Source of the DNA: Treponema sp. UBA6988
GTDB taxonomy: Bacteria; Spirochaetota; Spirochaetia; Treponematales; Treponemataceae
Assembly: GCA_002448445.1 (NCBI GenBank)
Contig: DJYC01000073.1
Coordinates: 1-36,391, forward strand
Direction: 5' to 3'
DNA: 36,391 nt
In this document: piece by piece, positions 16,454 to 24,806 of the stretch
How positions within the stretch are numbered: the stretch's first letter is position 1
How the letters are laid out: every line of letters begins with the position of its first letter
Translations under genes and position numbers: made by a program
Notes under the pieces: generated by a model
Told to the model about the DNA's origin: nothing
The model's input: the letters and a program-made list of their open reading frames with translations, nothing else
Databases searched by the model: none

Positions 16454-19426
16454 ATGGCAAAGCAAAAAGCAAGTTCAATCGATTTTCCTTTTTACCGCAT
16501 TATGTGGCAGTTCTATTCCGCCAATAAAAGGGAAATCAAAAAATCATACACGAACCTCACACGCACAATTTTGGTGAATGCAGAACCAAGTAAGGATAAT
16601 CCGAACAGATTTTTGCGTAAACCACAATATGAAGCCTTTGAGATGTATGTGTTCTTAAAAGAATATCTTGCTAATCCTCGCCTTGCAGATTTGTTTGATG
16701 ATTGGCACAAGAATATTGATATCCGCTGCCATACCAGGCCAACCCGTCATGCCGAACAAACATTCCGTCATGCTGAACTTGATTCAGCATCTCTAAATAA
16801 AAAGATCCCGAATCAAGTTCGGGATGACAGTCGAAGCATACCATTTACTTTCGACAACAGCCGTTTTTATGGCGAAGACAATCTTTTTGGTATTCTTGAT
16901 TTAACAAACCGCGACACCCTTGCTGCATTTTTTAACCAGCTCAGCGATTTAAAGCAGGATTATGCCAACTATATTTTTGCTCTCACCATGGGAACAGGAA
17001 AAACAATTCTCATGGCACTGTGCATTTTCTATGAATTTTTGCTTGCCCATAAATACCCAAAAGACGAACGCTTCTGTCATAACGCGCTTGTGCTTGCTCC
17101 TGACACAACAGTTTTGCAATCACTCAAAGAGATTCAGACTTTTGACAAGGCAAAAGTGTTTACAGAAAAATATGCGAACGAACTAAATTCAATCATCAAG
17201 TTCCACTTTCTTGATGAAGACGGCGTTGCCCTCAGCACTATGGACGGCTCAGACTTCAATCTGATTATTTCCACAAGCCAGAAAATCATATTGAAAAAAA
17301 AGCACAAAGAAGAAACAGCGCAAAATCTACTCTTCAAAGATTCATGGCAGGACGCAATCAAAGACAATCCGAACGCAGACCTTTACATGCTCGACGATGA
17401 TTCTGAGCTTATGGCAAACCAGCGGTATCAGAAACTCACGCGATTAAAGCAGCTTGGTATTTATGTTGATGAAGCTCACCACGCATTTGGTAAATCATTA
17501 AAAAGCGATATGCTCGACCGCACAAAAGAAACAAGCCTTCGCCTTACGATTGACGGTCTTGTAAAGGAATTGGATGCGGTCGGAACAAAAGTCGTTGCCT
17601 GTTACAACTTTACGGGAACGCCCTACATCGAAAACCGCCTTATGCCAGAAGTTGTTTATGAATACGGATTAAAAGAAGCCATCGATTCTGGCTACCTCAA
17701 AAAGACTTTTATTGACGACTATGCGAATGTTCAGACACAGAGCTTTGTAACAAACGCGGTTGAAAGTTTTGTAAAACAACATAGAAATGAAAAAGGGGCT
17801 TGGAACCGTTACGAGAATATGCTTCCAAAAATGGCACTCTTTGCAACCACAATCGATGAGCTCAACAAGGAATTAAAACCCGCACTTGAAAAAGCCCTGC
17901 GAAAACTAGATATTTCAGAAGATTCAATTCTTGTGAACGTAGGTGATGACAAGCTTACCAAGCAGGACGATTTGCGCGAGTTCTTAAAACTAGACACAGT
18001 GGAAAGTAAAAAGCAGTTCATTCTTCTTGTTGGAAAAGGAAAGGAAGGCTGGAACTGCCGAAGCCTTTTTAGTGTTGCTTTATTCCGAAAGCCTAAAAGC
18101 ACGATTTTTGTTTTGCAAGCTACAATGCGCTGCTTGCGGTCAATTACAGACACACAGCAGACAGGTCAAATCTTTTTAAGTACAGAAAACTTGAGCATTT
18201 TGCAGGACGAACTGAACAAGAACTTTAAGGTTAGTGTTAATGACCTTAAAGGAAAAGACAATTCAAATAAAAAAGTCCGTCATATTTATGTCCGCGAGAA
18301 AGTTCCTGTAAAAATAATAGAACAGACTTATGAATACAAGATCACAGAATTAAAGCCGGGAGATTTTACGCTCTTTGGTAACGGCAGCGGCTTTGACTTC
18401 GAAAAATACCGCCGCACAAAAAGCACACATTCGCTTTCCAACATTGATTCCGCCTCAATCCGTAAAGAGGTTGAATCAAACGATGAACGCACCTTCACAG
18501 AGTATTCCCTCGTCGCAGAACTCTCGCTTTATCTTACCCAGCATGAAATATCTTCGACAGACTCAGATACCGATGTTGCGGGTGCTGAGCGTAGTCGAAG
18601 TGCGGCCCCTGAACAAAGTAGAAGGGTCCGCTGGTCGCCTGTTCAAATCCGAGATTTGCTTGAACACTGCATTGACGGAATAGATACAATTCTTGAAAAA
18701 GTAAACTATTCAAATGCAATTCTTTACGATTGGGTTGTACCAGAACTTTTCAAGCAGATTTATGCAATCACTTATGAAAAAGGCGAGAAAAAAGAAATCA
18801 TCAAGTGGCTCACCAAAGACCCGCCGAAAAATCCAGACGGAACAGATGGATGCTACAACCTCAATTTTGATGATGACTTGTATATAGAAGAAAATACTCC
18901 GAAGTTTTGTGAGTACAATCAAGTCTCTAAGAACTCAGCCAATGCAAAGAAAAGCTTCAATCTTTCCGGATACGGTTTTGATTCTGGCTCCGAAAAGTCA
19001 TTCTTTGTGCGGAACCTTTTTAACAACTCAGAAATAAAGCACATCTGGTTTACAGGAATGCTTACCAACGGACAGAGTGAATTCTATGTTCATTACATTG
19101 ACCCGGAATTGAACAAACTGCGTTCTTATTATCCCGATTTTCTTATAGAAATGAATAATGGTAAATTCTACATCGTGGAAATTAAAGGCGAAAACTTAAT
19201 TGACAGGGCAAGCACACAGGCAAAAATTCAATATGCAAAACAAATGTATTCTGCAAGTGGATTGGAATATGTGTTCATTCCATCAAAATATGCTGATATG
19301 ATTTTGCAGGAGTTTGTAAAGGATTCTGACAAGCTAAATCTATTTGAAGAAAAGAAACCCGTGCACTATGAAATTCCAAGTGACTACGGGTTATTAAAAG
19401 TTGCAAGTTCTGAGCCGAAATTCTAA
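16454..19426 (+). CDS. res: Type III restriction enzyme, Res (helicase-endonuclease) subunit
   Basis: Res is the SF2 translocase and nuclease of the type III system. Walker A TMGTGKT has K183, the DEAH-like box VDEAHH begins at D339, FTGTPY is motif III, and LVGKGKEGWNCRSL and QATMRCLRS are motifs V and VI. The C-terminal nuclease shows YPD895 and E909-I-K911 (PD-ExK). I prefer ATG 16454 (GGAG six bases upstream) to ATG 16442. Two in-frame insertions of palindromic intergenic repeats are visible: RHAELDSAS...QVRDDS near residues 103-126 and GAERSRSAAPEQSRR near 709-723. The gene is otherwise intact at 990 residues, so the insertions are probably in surface loops or have altered activity. It forms the functional pair with Mod. 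Confidence 0.94.
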   Translation: MAKQKASSIDFPFYRIMWQFYSANKREIKKSYTNLTRTILVNAEPSKDNPNRFLRKPQYEAFEMYVFLKEYLANPRLADLFDDWHKNIDIRCHTRPTRHAEQTFRHAELDSASLNKKIPNQVRDDSRSIPFTFDNSRFYGEDNLFGILDLTNRDTLAAFFNQLSDLKQDYANYIFALTMGTGKTILMALCIFYEFLLAHKYPKDERFCHNALVLAPDTTVLQSLKEIQTFDKAKVFTEKYANELNSIIKFHFLDEDGVALSTMDGSDFNLIISTSQKIILKKKHKEETAQNLLFKDSWQDAIKDNPNADLYMLDDDSELMANQRYQKLTRLKQLGIYVDEAHHAFGKSLKSDMLDRTKETSLRLTIDGLVKELDAVGTKVVACYNFTGTPYIENRLMPEVVYEYGLKEAIDSGYLKKTFIDDYANVQTQSFVTNAVESFVKQHRNEKGAWNRYENMLPKMALFATTIDELNKELKPALEKALRKLDISEDSILVNVGDDKLTKQDDLREFLKLDTVESKKQFILLVGKGKEGWNCRSLFSVALFRKPKSTIFVLQATMRCLRSITDTQQTGQIFLSTENLSILQDELNKNFKVSVNDLKGKDNSNKKVRHIYVREKVPVKIIEQTYEYKITELKPGDFTLFGNGSGFDFEKYRRTKSTHSLSNIDSASIRKEVESNDERTFTEYSLVAELSLYLTQHEISSTDSDTDVAGAERSRSAAPEQSRRVRWSPVQIRDLLEHCIDGIDTILEKVNYSNAILYDWVVPELFKQIYAITYEKGEKKEIIKWLTKDPPKNPDGTDGCYNLNFDDDLYIEENTPKFCEYNQVSKNSANAKKSFNLSGYGFDSGSEKSFFVRNLFNNSEIKHIWFTGMLTNGQSEFYVHYIDPELNKLRSYYPDFLIEMNNGKFYIVEIKGENLIDRASTQAKIQYAKQMYSASGLEYVFIPSKYADMILQEFVKDSDKLNLFEEKKPVHYEIPSDYGLLKVASSEPKF
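16745..16830 (+). repeat. Palindromic repeat inserted in frame in res (RHAELDSAS type)
   Basis: GTCATGCTGAACTTGATTC (from 16767) and the reverse-related GAATCAAGTTCGGGATGAC (up to 16828) form an imperfect inverted repeat flanking a short A-rich middle. Each arm is itself a hairpin (GCTGAA/TTCAGC and CCCGAA/TTCGGG). A partial unit CGTCATGCCGAAC precedes it at 16745. The family also occurs intergenically at 27069-27107. Peptides of the HAELDSAS...QVRDD kind mark this repeat in many bacterial genomes. Confidence 0.85.
18552..18630 (+). repeat. Second palindromic repeat inserted in frame in res (CTTCGAC...GTCGAAG type)
   Basis: CTTCGAC (18552-18558) with CTCAG (18562-18566) pairs with CTGAG (18585-18589) and GTCGAAG (18594-18600); a second, weaker hairpin CCCT/AGGG follows (18607-18626). 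Related units lie at 31958-31978 and inside 29312-29362. The peptide encoded (GAERSRSAAPEQSRR) is unlike the rest of Res. Confidence 0.75.
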
Positions 19427-19459
19427 TAGCAAGTTATTATCTTTTTAAGGGGGCAATTT

Positions 19460-19765
19460 ATGAATTTTATAATAGAAGACAATCGTATCTATGCAAGCGC
19501 AGAAGACGGAAATGTAGTGGCAGAAATTACTTTTCCTGCAAAAGACGGAATTGCCACGATAGACCACACTTTTGTTGCAGACTCTTTGCGCGGACAGGGA
19601 ATTGCCGGTAAGCTTATGGAAGCGGCTGTGGCAAAAATTCAGGCTGATGGAAATAAAATTGCCGCTACTTGTTCCTATGCAGTAAGCTGGCTTGGAAAGC
19701 ACCCGGAAGTTCAGCATGTAGATGCGGATGCTCCCCTTGCCTGCAAACTTGGTGGGCGGCACTAA
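19460..19765 (+). CDS. Small GNAT-fold acetyltransferase (YjdJ-like)
   Basis: A 101-residue protein with the compact Gcn5-related fold of the YjdJ/Acetyltransf_CG group. The acetyl-CoA loop is SLRGQGIAGKLMEAA, preceded by the strand IATIDHTFV and followed by KIAATCSYAVSWLGKHPE, all in conserved positions. The start is well supported by AAGGGGG nine bases upstream. These proteins bind acetyl-CoA but their acceptor is unknown. It lies 33 bp after res and is convergent with pepF; it may share the res transcript but shows no functional link to restriction. Confidence 0.92.
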   Translation: MNFIIEDNRIYASAEDGNVVAEITFPAKDGIATIDHTFVADSLRGQGIAGKLMEAAVAKIQADGNKIAATCSYAVSWLGKHPEVQHVDADAPLACKLGGRH

Positions 19766-19791
19766 CCTTTAGCAAGTTGCCTCTTCCCCAA

Positions 19792-21666
19792 TCACAAATT
19801 CTCTGCAAAGGCTTTGAATTCTTCCACTTCTTTTGCGTACATCTGGATCGAAGTTTTCCAGAAGTCTTTTGTGGTAATGTCGAACCCGGCTTTTTTGCAA
19901 AGGGCTTCACAGTTCATGCTGCCTGTGTCTGCCAGAAGAGAAGCGTAGGTTTTTGCAAAAGCTGGGCCTTCTTTTTTGCTTCTGGCATAGAGTCCCGCTG
20001 CAAATAGCTGGCCGAATGCGTAGGGGTAATTGTAAAAGTCAAAGTCCGTGCTGTAGTAGTGGGATTTTACAGCCCACATGTATTCGTGCCTTTCTTCGTT
20101 TAAGCCACAGCCGTAAGTTTTTTCCTGGGCATTTAGCATGAGGCGGCAAAAATCATTTGCGTTAAGTTCGCCTTTTTCGCGCTCTTCAAAAACACTCTGC
20201 TCAAAGTAAAAGCGGCACAAAATGTCCACAAGAACCTGGCTTGTGTCCTGAAGATCAAGGTCTATGATTTTAATTTTGTCGCTTCCTTCTGCCTGCTGAA
20301 TCATGTCCTGTTTTACGATTGTCTCTGCAAAGGTGCTGGCTGTTTCTGCAAGGGTCATGGGGTAGTCAAAGAAAAGTGCTGGCTTACCCTTCATGCAGGA
20401 GAAATGGTATGCGTGGCCAAGTTCGTGGGCAAGGGTTATTATGTCGCTGAATGTTCCCGTAAAATTCGTAAGGATTCTGCTCTGGTGGTTTTTGGGAAAG
20501 TCTTCGTCGTAGGCACCACCAACTTTTCCGCTTCGTATTTCGGCATCAATCCAGCCTGAATCAAAAGCGTTTTTTGCAAATGCATACATGTCTTGTGAAA
20601 AAGACTTGTATTCTTTTAGGACGTAATCACGGGCTTGGTCAAAGCTCCATTTTTTGGAAAGCAGGGAAGCTGAATCATTGCCGGAGTTTTTTTCTTGCGG
20701 GAATTCAAGCGGCGCAAACAGGTCGTAAAAGGCAATTCCCTCGTGTCCAGGACTGCCTGCTGTTTTGCTTGCGGTTGTCTTTGTCTTTCTTAGCAGCAGG
20801 GCCTTTGCCTTAAAGTATTCCCGCCAAATGGGAAGGGAATCTTCTATGGAAGAAATTAGAGCGTCAAGGGTGGCCTTTTGTATCCTGCTTGAAGCCCTTG
20901 AGCGGTCGAGCGCATTTTCCCAGTGTCGCCTTTTGTTGAGCGTTACGGTCTCGCCTTTTAAGTTGTTGAGCGATGCGGCAAGAGCAATTTGGTTTTGCTC
21001 CAAAAGTAATTTTTCTGTCTGCCAGGAATTTTTGCGCAAATTTGCATCGGAAGAAAATGCATCGTTTCTAAGTTCGTTGAAAGTTTTACCGTTTTGGTCG
21101 TGAAGGTTTGAAATGATTTGTTCCTGCAGCTGACCCCATGCAGAGCCGCCTGTCCTTGTCATGTCGGAAGCAAGATTTTCTTCTGCGGCCGTCATCTGGT
21201 GCTTGGTCTCTTCTATTGTTTCTTCCAACAAATATTTGTATTCGGCAAATTCCGGGAAGCGGGTAAAGAATTCATTCAAGGAAGATGAATGCGACAAAAG
21301 CAGCGTGCTGAATTTTAAATACTGCTGTCTGGTTTGAATTCCCAATTTTTCTATGTAGGAAAGATTGTTCAGGTATTGGGTGCTCGTTGTGTCTGTTGAA
21401 TAAATTATGTATGCGTAGGCGGCAAGCGTCCTTTCGTTTGCAATCAGTTCGTTGTAGTTTTTTAGATAAGCGGCAAGCCAGGCTGCAAAGTCAAAGTTTT
21501 CGTTTGATTCTCTTGTAAAGCGGTCGGCTGTTTTTAAAAGACCTTCCGTGTTTTCTATCTGTGCCTTAAATTCTTCCAGTGCTGCTGAATATTCCTTGCT
21601 CTGCAAAGAAGAATAAATTGAATCCAAATTCCAGCGGGGTACAAAATTTTTATCTGTGCTTTCCAT
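19792..21666 (-). CDS. pepF: Oligoendopeptidase F (M3 zinc peptidase)
   Basis: A cytosolic metallopeptidase that cleaves short oligopeptides, probably in peptide nutrition or signal-peptide turnover. H414-E415-L416-G417-H418 within LAHELGHAYH is the zinc site, with the third ligand expected in the downstream segment PMTLAETASTFAETI. The long helical N-terminus with RWNLDSIYSSL and YLNNLSYIEKLGIQTRQQY is the M3B PepF lid. 624 residues is the normal length. The promoter is TTGTTA, 18 bp, TATAAT (21681-21676), ending nine bases before the ATG, with no ribosome binding site, so the message would be nearly leaderless. It is monocistronic, between a convergent acetyltransferase gene and a repeat. 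Confidence 0.96.
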   Translation of the reverse strand: MESTDKNFVPRWNLDSIYSSLQSKEYSAALEEFKAQIENTEGLLKTADRFTRESNENFDFAAWLAAYLKNYNELIANERTLAAYAYIIYSTDTTSTQYLNNLSYIEKLGIQTRQQYLKFSTLLLSHSSSLNEFFTRFPEFAEYKYLLEETIEETKHQMTAAEENLASDMTRTGGSAWGQLQEQIISNLHDQNGKTFNELRNDAFSSDANLRKNSWQTEKLLLEQNQIALAASLNNLKGETVTLNKRRHWENALDRSRASSRIQKATLDALISSIEDSLPIWREYFKAKALLLRKTKTTASKTAGSPGHEGIAFYDLFAPLEFPQEKNSGNDSASLLSKKWSFDQARDYVLKEYKSFSQDMYAFAKNAFDSGWIDAEIRSGKVGGAYDEDFPKNHQSRILTNFTGTFSDIITLAHELGHAYHFSCMKGKPALFFDYPMTLAETASTFAETIVKQDMIQQAEGSDKIKIIDLDLQDTSQVLVDILCRFYFEQSVFEEREKGELNANDFCRLMLNAQEKTYGCGLNEERHEYMWAVKSHYYSTDFDFYNYPYAFGQLFAAGLYARSKKEGPAFAKTYASLLADTGSMNCEALCKKAGFDITTKDFWKTSIQMYAKEVEEFKAFAENL

Positions 21667-21724
21667 AGTGAATACATTATAGCAAAAATAAGTTTAGTTT
21701 AACAACACGAATTTGCTTTAGAAC

Positions 21725-21866
21725 ATTCTTTAGGACGAAGTTCTGCATGCTCTACCATTCGCTTTTCGGCTAACTCGACTGAACATGCCTCGCGTCACCG
21801 CCGTTCCGCCCTTCGCTAACGCTCATTGCCGCTGTGCGGCAACTACGGGGCTCCATGGCGGCGTAG
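21725..21866 (-). repeat. Modular intergenic repeat, copy F
   Basis: On the minus strand: CCATGGAGCCCC, the arm TTGCCGC-ACA-GCGGCAA (21842-21826), a core GCGGAACGGCGG, and the tail GAATGGTAGAGCATG. The tail matches those of copies B and C; the arm matches copy E except for compensating base changes. It occupies most of the gap between the membrane-protein gene and pepF. Confidence 0.75.
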
Positions 21867-21886
21867 GTTGCTTTTAAAATAACACT

Positions 21887-22948
21887 TTAATTGTCACCAT
21901 TCAGCAAGTGGTATTTTGCCAAAAGCTCTGTGCCTTCTTTTGTTTTAAAGAGCTCTTCCTTGTAGTTCATAGATTCATTCTGCAAATAGGATAGTAGCGG
22001 CAAAGAGTTGCGGGGGATGATTTGCGCATCGGTTTCAAATTCAATGTTTTTGTAAAGCGGGGCCAGCATTATGCGGATAAAATTCTGCGCTGCCTTAATG
22101 ATTTCTTTGTCTTCGCCAAGGCTGTAGCCCGTTTTGAATTCTTCTTCCGCATCACTTTTGTACTGATTCTGCTTCTGGGAAATTTTTGTCTCTGAATCAA
22201 AATCTTTTTCTATATTAATGTGCTTTTCCCTTCCGTTGTGGTCAAGGCTTATGTGCCTAAGCTCTCCGATTACGTCCGTAAAGTTGAACTGGGGGTCTGC
22301 GGTGTATTGGGGCGTGATTCCTCCTACAATAATTGTGTCGTCGCTTATTTTGCTTACGCGGATATTCTGCAGGTCTATTCCGCTTTTTACGTTCATCTCG
22401 TAGTTGATTACGCTTAGGATTTCGTCCTTGTGCCTTTCACTTACACCGAAGATTTTTTCGTAATAGTTGCGGGGTTTTACGTCTGCAACCTCTTCCTTTT
22501 TTACGATTGTGCCAGAGCGGGTTATTTCTTTGAGCGTTAGCTTTGCAACGTCCTGATAAACCGGCATGTTGAATTTTGTGTCTTCGATTAATTGCAGTTT
22601 GCGCAACGTTATTTCATTTTGGCTCTTGAGTTTTTCTATTTCATTCTGCTGAATTTTTAACTGTCTGTCTTTTTTGTTTTCTTCCGACCTGGCCCTTGCC
22701 TTTAGCACCTGGGACATGTTCAGCGTGATGGGGACTGTTAAAAGGCAACTTAGGGCTGTTGAAAATAAAATGCCGAAGGTAGAATCTTTTCTAGAAAAGA
22801 ATGTGATGGAAACAAAAACGATGACGACTATGCAGATTGCGTATCCTACACTGGAAAGAATCCTAAAGTGGTTGATAAAAAAATCCGCTATGCCTGTGAA
22901 TATGCTTTTTATGCGGAATGCAAAACTTGTTTTTTTTCCTTCTGACAT
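21887..22948 (-). CDS. Two-TM membrane protein with coiled coil, unknown function
   Basis: I do not recognise this family. Two adjacent hydrophobic segments (about residues 28-50 and 56-80) are followed by a charged coiled coil (about 86-125, QLKIQQNEIEKLKSQNEITL). A mostly soluble domain of about 230 residues follows, containing YQDVAKLTLKEITRSGTIV and VINYEMNVKSGIDLQNIRVS; it would face the cytoplasm or periplasm depending on topology. I use ATG 22948 because an upstream TTG (22966) would lie above the -10 box. TGC-TATAGT, an extended -10, ends exactly six bases before this ATG and no ribosome binding site is present. It is flanked by pepF and an esterase gene on the same strand, each with its own promoter. 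Confidence 0.75.
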   Translation of the reverse strand: MSEGKKTSFAFRIKSIFTGIADFFINHFRILSSVGYAICIVVIVFVSITFFSRKDSTFGILFSTALSCLLTVPITLNMSQVLKARARSEENKKDRQLKIQQNEIEKLKSQNEITLRKLQLIEDTKFNMPVYQDVAKLTLKEITRSGTIVKKEEVADVKPRNYYEKIFGVSERHKDEILSVINYEMNVKSGIDLQNIRVSKISDDTIIVGGITPQYTADPQFNFTDVIGELRHISLDHNGREKHINIEKDFDSETKISQKQNQYKSDAEEEFKTGYSLGEDKEIIKAAQNFIRIMLAPLYKNIEFETDAQIIPRNSLPLLSYLQNESMNYKEELFKTKEGTELLAKYHLLNGDN

Positions 22949-23005
22949 GGCTTTACTATAGCACAAATTTGGCAGATTGAATATATGGCAAAAGTCCTAT
23001 GCCCG

Positions 23006-23884
23006 CTAATTTTCCAGGCAGAAGCTTTTAAAGAAATTGCATTCATCGTCATTGCAGACAGCTGCTTCCTCCTGCTTCATGTTCACGTGGAAAACGTGGT
23101 AGAGGGGATTTTGTGAGCTGCCGTAGACTTTTAGCGTAAATGGAACCTTTCTTTCCATAAGCTTTGACGCAAGTTCAAGGGCCTGGTCTTTTAGGAAGTC
23201 TCCAAAGCTTGTCATTGCAAATACCGGGGGAAAGTCTTTTGTAATATGGGGTATGACGGTGACGGCTTCAAGGTCTTTTTCCGAAAGCTCTTCTTTGCCA
23301 AGAAGGTCCTTGTATGAGTCTGTATTTTTTGGCCGCAGGTGGTAGACTCCGCAGTTGAGGGCTATGGCCTTTGGCTTTACAGCATCCGCTTTTACGAATG
23401 AAAAGCGTTCTGCATAAGACGGATTTGTTGTGCAGCAGGAATAAAGTGCAAGCAAATGTGCTCCCGCTGAATCTCCGACAGCAAAAATATTTTTTATGTC
23501 AAAGCCGTATTTGCCGCAATTATTTCTTAGCCATTCAAAGACAAGGCTTACGTCTTCTAGCTGGGCAGGGAAAGTGTTTTCCGGTGCAAGGCGGTATGTA
23601 AAGTTTACCACTGCAAAACCGCGCTGGGCAAGGCTCATGCAGTAGAACTGGTAAAGCTCCTTGTCTCCGTAAACCCATGCCCCTCCGTGCACACTTACAA
23701 TGACGGGAAGATTTTTTCCTTCCGCAGCTTTTGGCCTGTACACATCAAGCACCTGTTCTGTCTTTGAGCTTCCGTAAACAATATCGTCGCAGCGGAAAAT
23801 GTCTTCCGGTGTCTTTAACCCAAAGTCGCGCTTTTTGTCGTTTGCCGCCCATTCCTTTCTTATTTTATCTGCATTTTCTGACAT
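23006..23884 (-). CDS. Alpha/beta-hydrolase esterase (HSL/BD-FAE-like)
   Basis: A carboxylester hydrolase of the hormone-sensitive-lipase-like group. HGGAWVYGD (H66-G67-G68) supplies the oxyanion hole and GDSAG (137-141) the nucleophile S139. YRLAPENTFPAQLEDV is a family hallmark, SFGDFLKDQ carries the likely acid, and HVFHVN the catalytic histidine. There is no signal peptide, so it is cytosolic; the substrate may be acetylated sugars or small acyl esters but cannot be fixed from sequence. The promoter TTGTCA, 17 bp, TAAAAT (23919-23891) ends six bases before the ATG, another leaderless candidate. Its -35 box overlaps the control region of the divergent thiamine operon. Confidence 0.92.
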   Translation of the reverse strand: MSENADKIRKEWAANDKKRDFGLKTPEDIFRCDDIVYGSSKTEQVLDVYRPKAAEGKNLPVIVSVHGGAWVYGDKELYQFYCMSLAQRGFAVVNFTYRLAPENTFPAQLEDVSLVFEWLRNNCGKYGFDIKNIFAVGDSAGAHLLALYSCCTTNPSYAERFSFVKADAVKPKAIALNCGVYHLRPKNTDSYKDLLGKEELSEKDLEAVTVIPHITKDFPPVFAMTSFGDFLKDQALELASKLMERKVPFTLKVYGSSQNPLYHVFHVNMKQEEAAVCNDDECNFFKSFCLEN

Positions 23885-23925
23885 GCCTTTATTTTACACT
23901 TGAAATTTTTTGTTGACAACCCCTG

Positions 23926-23952
23926 TTGCATGAAAATGATTTTTTATATAAT
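23926..23952 (+). promoter_or_regulatory. Putative promoter of the TPP-riboswitch operon
   Basis: TATAAT (23947-23952) is about 14 bases upstream of the riboswitch. The best -35 at workable distance is TTGCAT (23926-23931, 15-bp spacer). A perfect TTGACA at 23913-23918 is too far (28 bp) and instead overlaps the divergent esterase promoter. Confidence 0.45.
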
Positions 23953-23965
23953 ATTTTCTATATAG

Positions 23966-24060
23966 ACAGGGGAGCTTGCAAAAGCAGGCTGAGAGTAGGC
24001 TGTGCCCTCCGGGAAAATGCCTTGACCCTTTACTTGATTTGGGTAATGCCAACGAAAGGA
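23966..24060 (+). promoter_or_regulatory. TPP riboswitch (THI element)
   Basis: The conserved THI-box segments are all present in order: GGGGAGC near 23969, GCTGAGAGT (23988-23996), GACCCTT (24024-24030), ACTTGAT followed by GGGTAATGCC (24041-24050), and ACGAAAGGA closing P1. The last segment contains the AAAGGAG ribosome binding site of the next gene (GTG 24068), so thiamine diphosphate binding would hide it and repress translation. Confidence 0.96.
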
Positions 24061-24067
24061 GTTTTTT

Positions 24068-24739
24068 GTGCCTTCTCTAAACGTTTGGGAAAAACGCTTT
24101 GAAATTCTAAATAATTTTTCCGCTATTATTTTTGACCTCGACGGAACAATCTTAGATTCGCTTTATGTCTGGCACGATGCCGGAAAAAGATTTCTTGAGA
24201 CATTAAACATCCGCGCCAAGGAAAACCTGGACAGAGTCATTTTTTCCATGAGCATGAGCCAGGGTGCGCAGTTCATAAAAGATGAATACAAGCTTTCTTT
24301 AGGAATCCAAGAAATTGCAGACGGCGTTAATTCAATAGTAAATGACCGCTATAAAAATGAAGTGCCGCTAAAGGCCGGGGCAAAAGATGTTCTTGATTTT
24401 TTTTATGCAAACAAAATGCCTATGCTTGCCGCTACGTCTGGCGACCGGGAAATAGAGGAAGCTGCGCTAAAACGGTGCGGCGTTTTGAATTGCTTTAACA
24501 AGATATTTACCTGTTCCGAAGAAAACACGTCAAAAACAAAGCCCGATATTTTCTACAAGTGTGCCTCCTTTGCAGGGGCGCTTCCTCAAAAAACTCTTGT
24601 CTTTGACGACTGCCTTTTAAACCTTAAGGCTGTAAAAGAAGCAGGTTTTGTTGCCGCAGGATTTTTTGACAGGGAAAATATTGAAGACCAGGAAACTATA
24701 AAGCAAATCTGCCCGTATTATTTTACGGACTGGAAATAG
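24068..24739 (+). CDS. HAD-family phosphatase in the thiamine operon
   Basis: A haloacid-dehalogenase-superfamily phosphatase of the beta-phosphoglucomutase-like subgroup. IIFDLDGTILDS gives the nucleophile D23 and the acid D25, ATSGD is motif II, the lysine in TSKTKPDIF is motif III, and VFDDCLLNLKAVKEAGF is motif IV. The alpha-helical cap lies between about 35 and 95. GTG 24068 directly follows the riboswitch-embedded ribosome binding site, so it is the first gene controlled by thiamine diphosphate. In this context the substrate may be thiamine monophosphate or a hydroxymethylpyrimidine phosphate; the sequence does not decide. Confidence 0.9.
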   Translation: MPSLNVWEKRFEILNNFSAIIFDLDGTILDSLYVWHDAGKRFLETLNIRAKENLDRVIFSMSMSQGAQFIKDEYKLSLGIQEIADGVNSIVNDRYKNEVPLKAGAKDVLDFFYANKMPMLAATSGDREIEEAALKRCGVLNCFNKIFTCSEENTSKTKPDIFYKCASFAGALPQKTLVFDDCLLNLKAVKEAGFVAAGFFDRENIEDQETIKQICPYYFTDWK

Positions 24740-24806
24740 AGGAAGGCTTGTCTTTCCGAATAAAAACCGCGTCTTGGGGGCACCACCTGACGCACGGAGG
24801 TATTTT

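Noticed and set aside
24774..24806. N-terminal extension of ThiD
   Set aside because: No ribosome binding site; CGGAGG clearly serves ATG 24807, which matches the family start.
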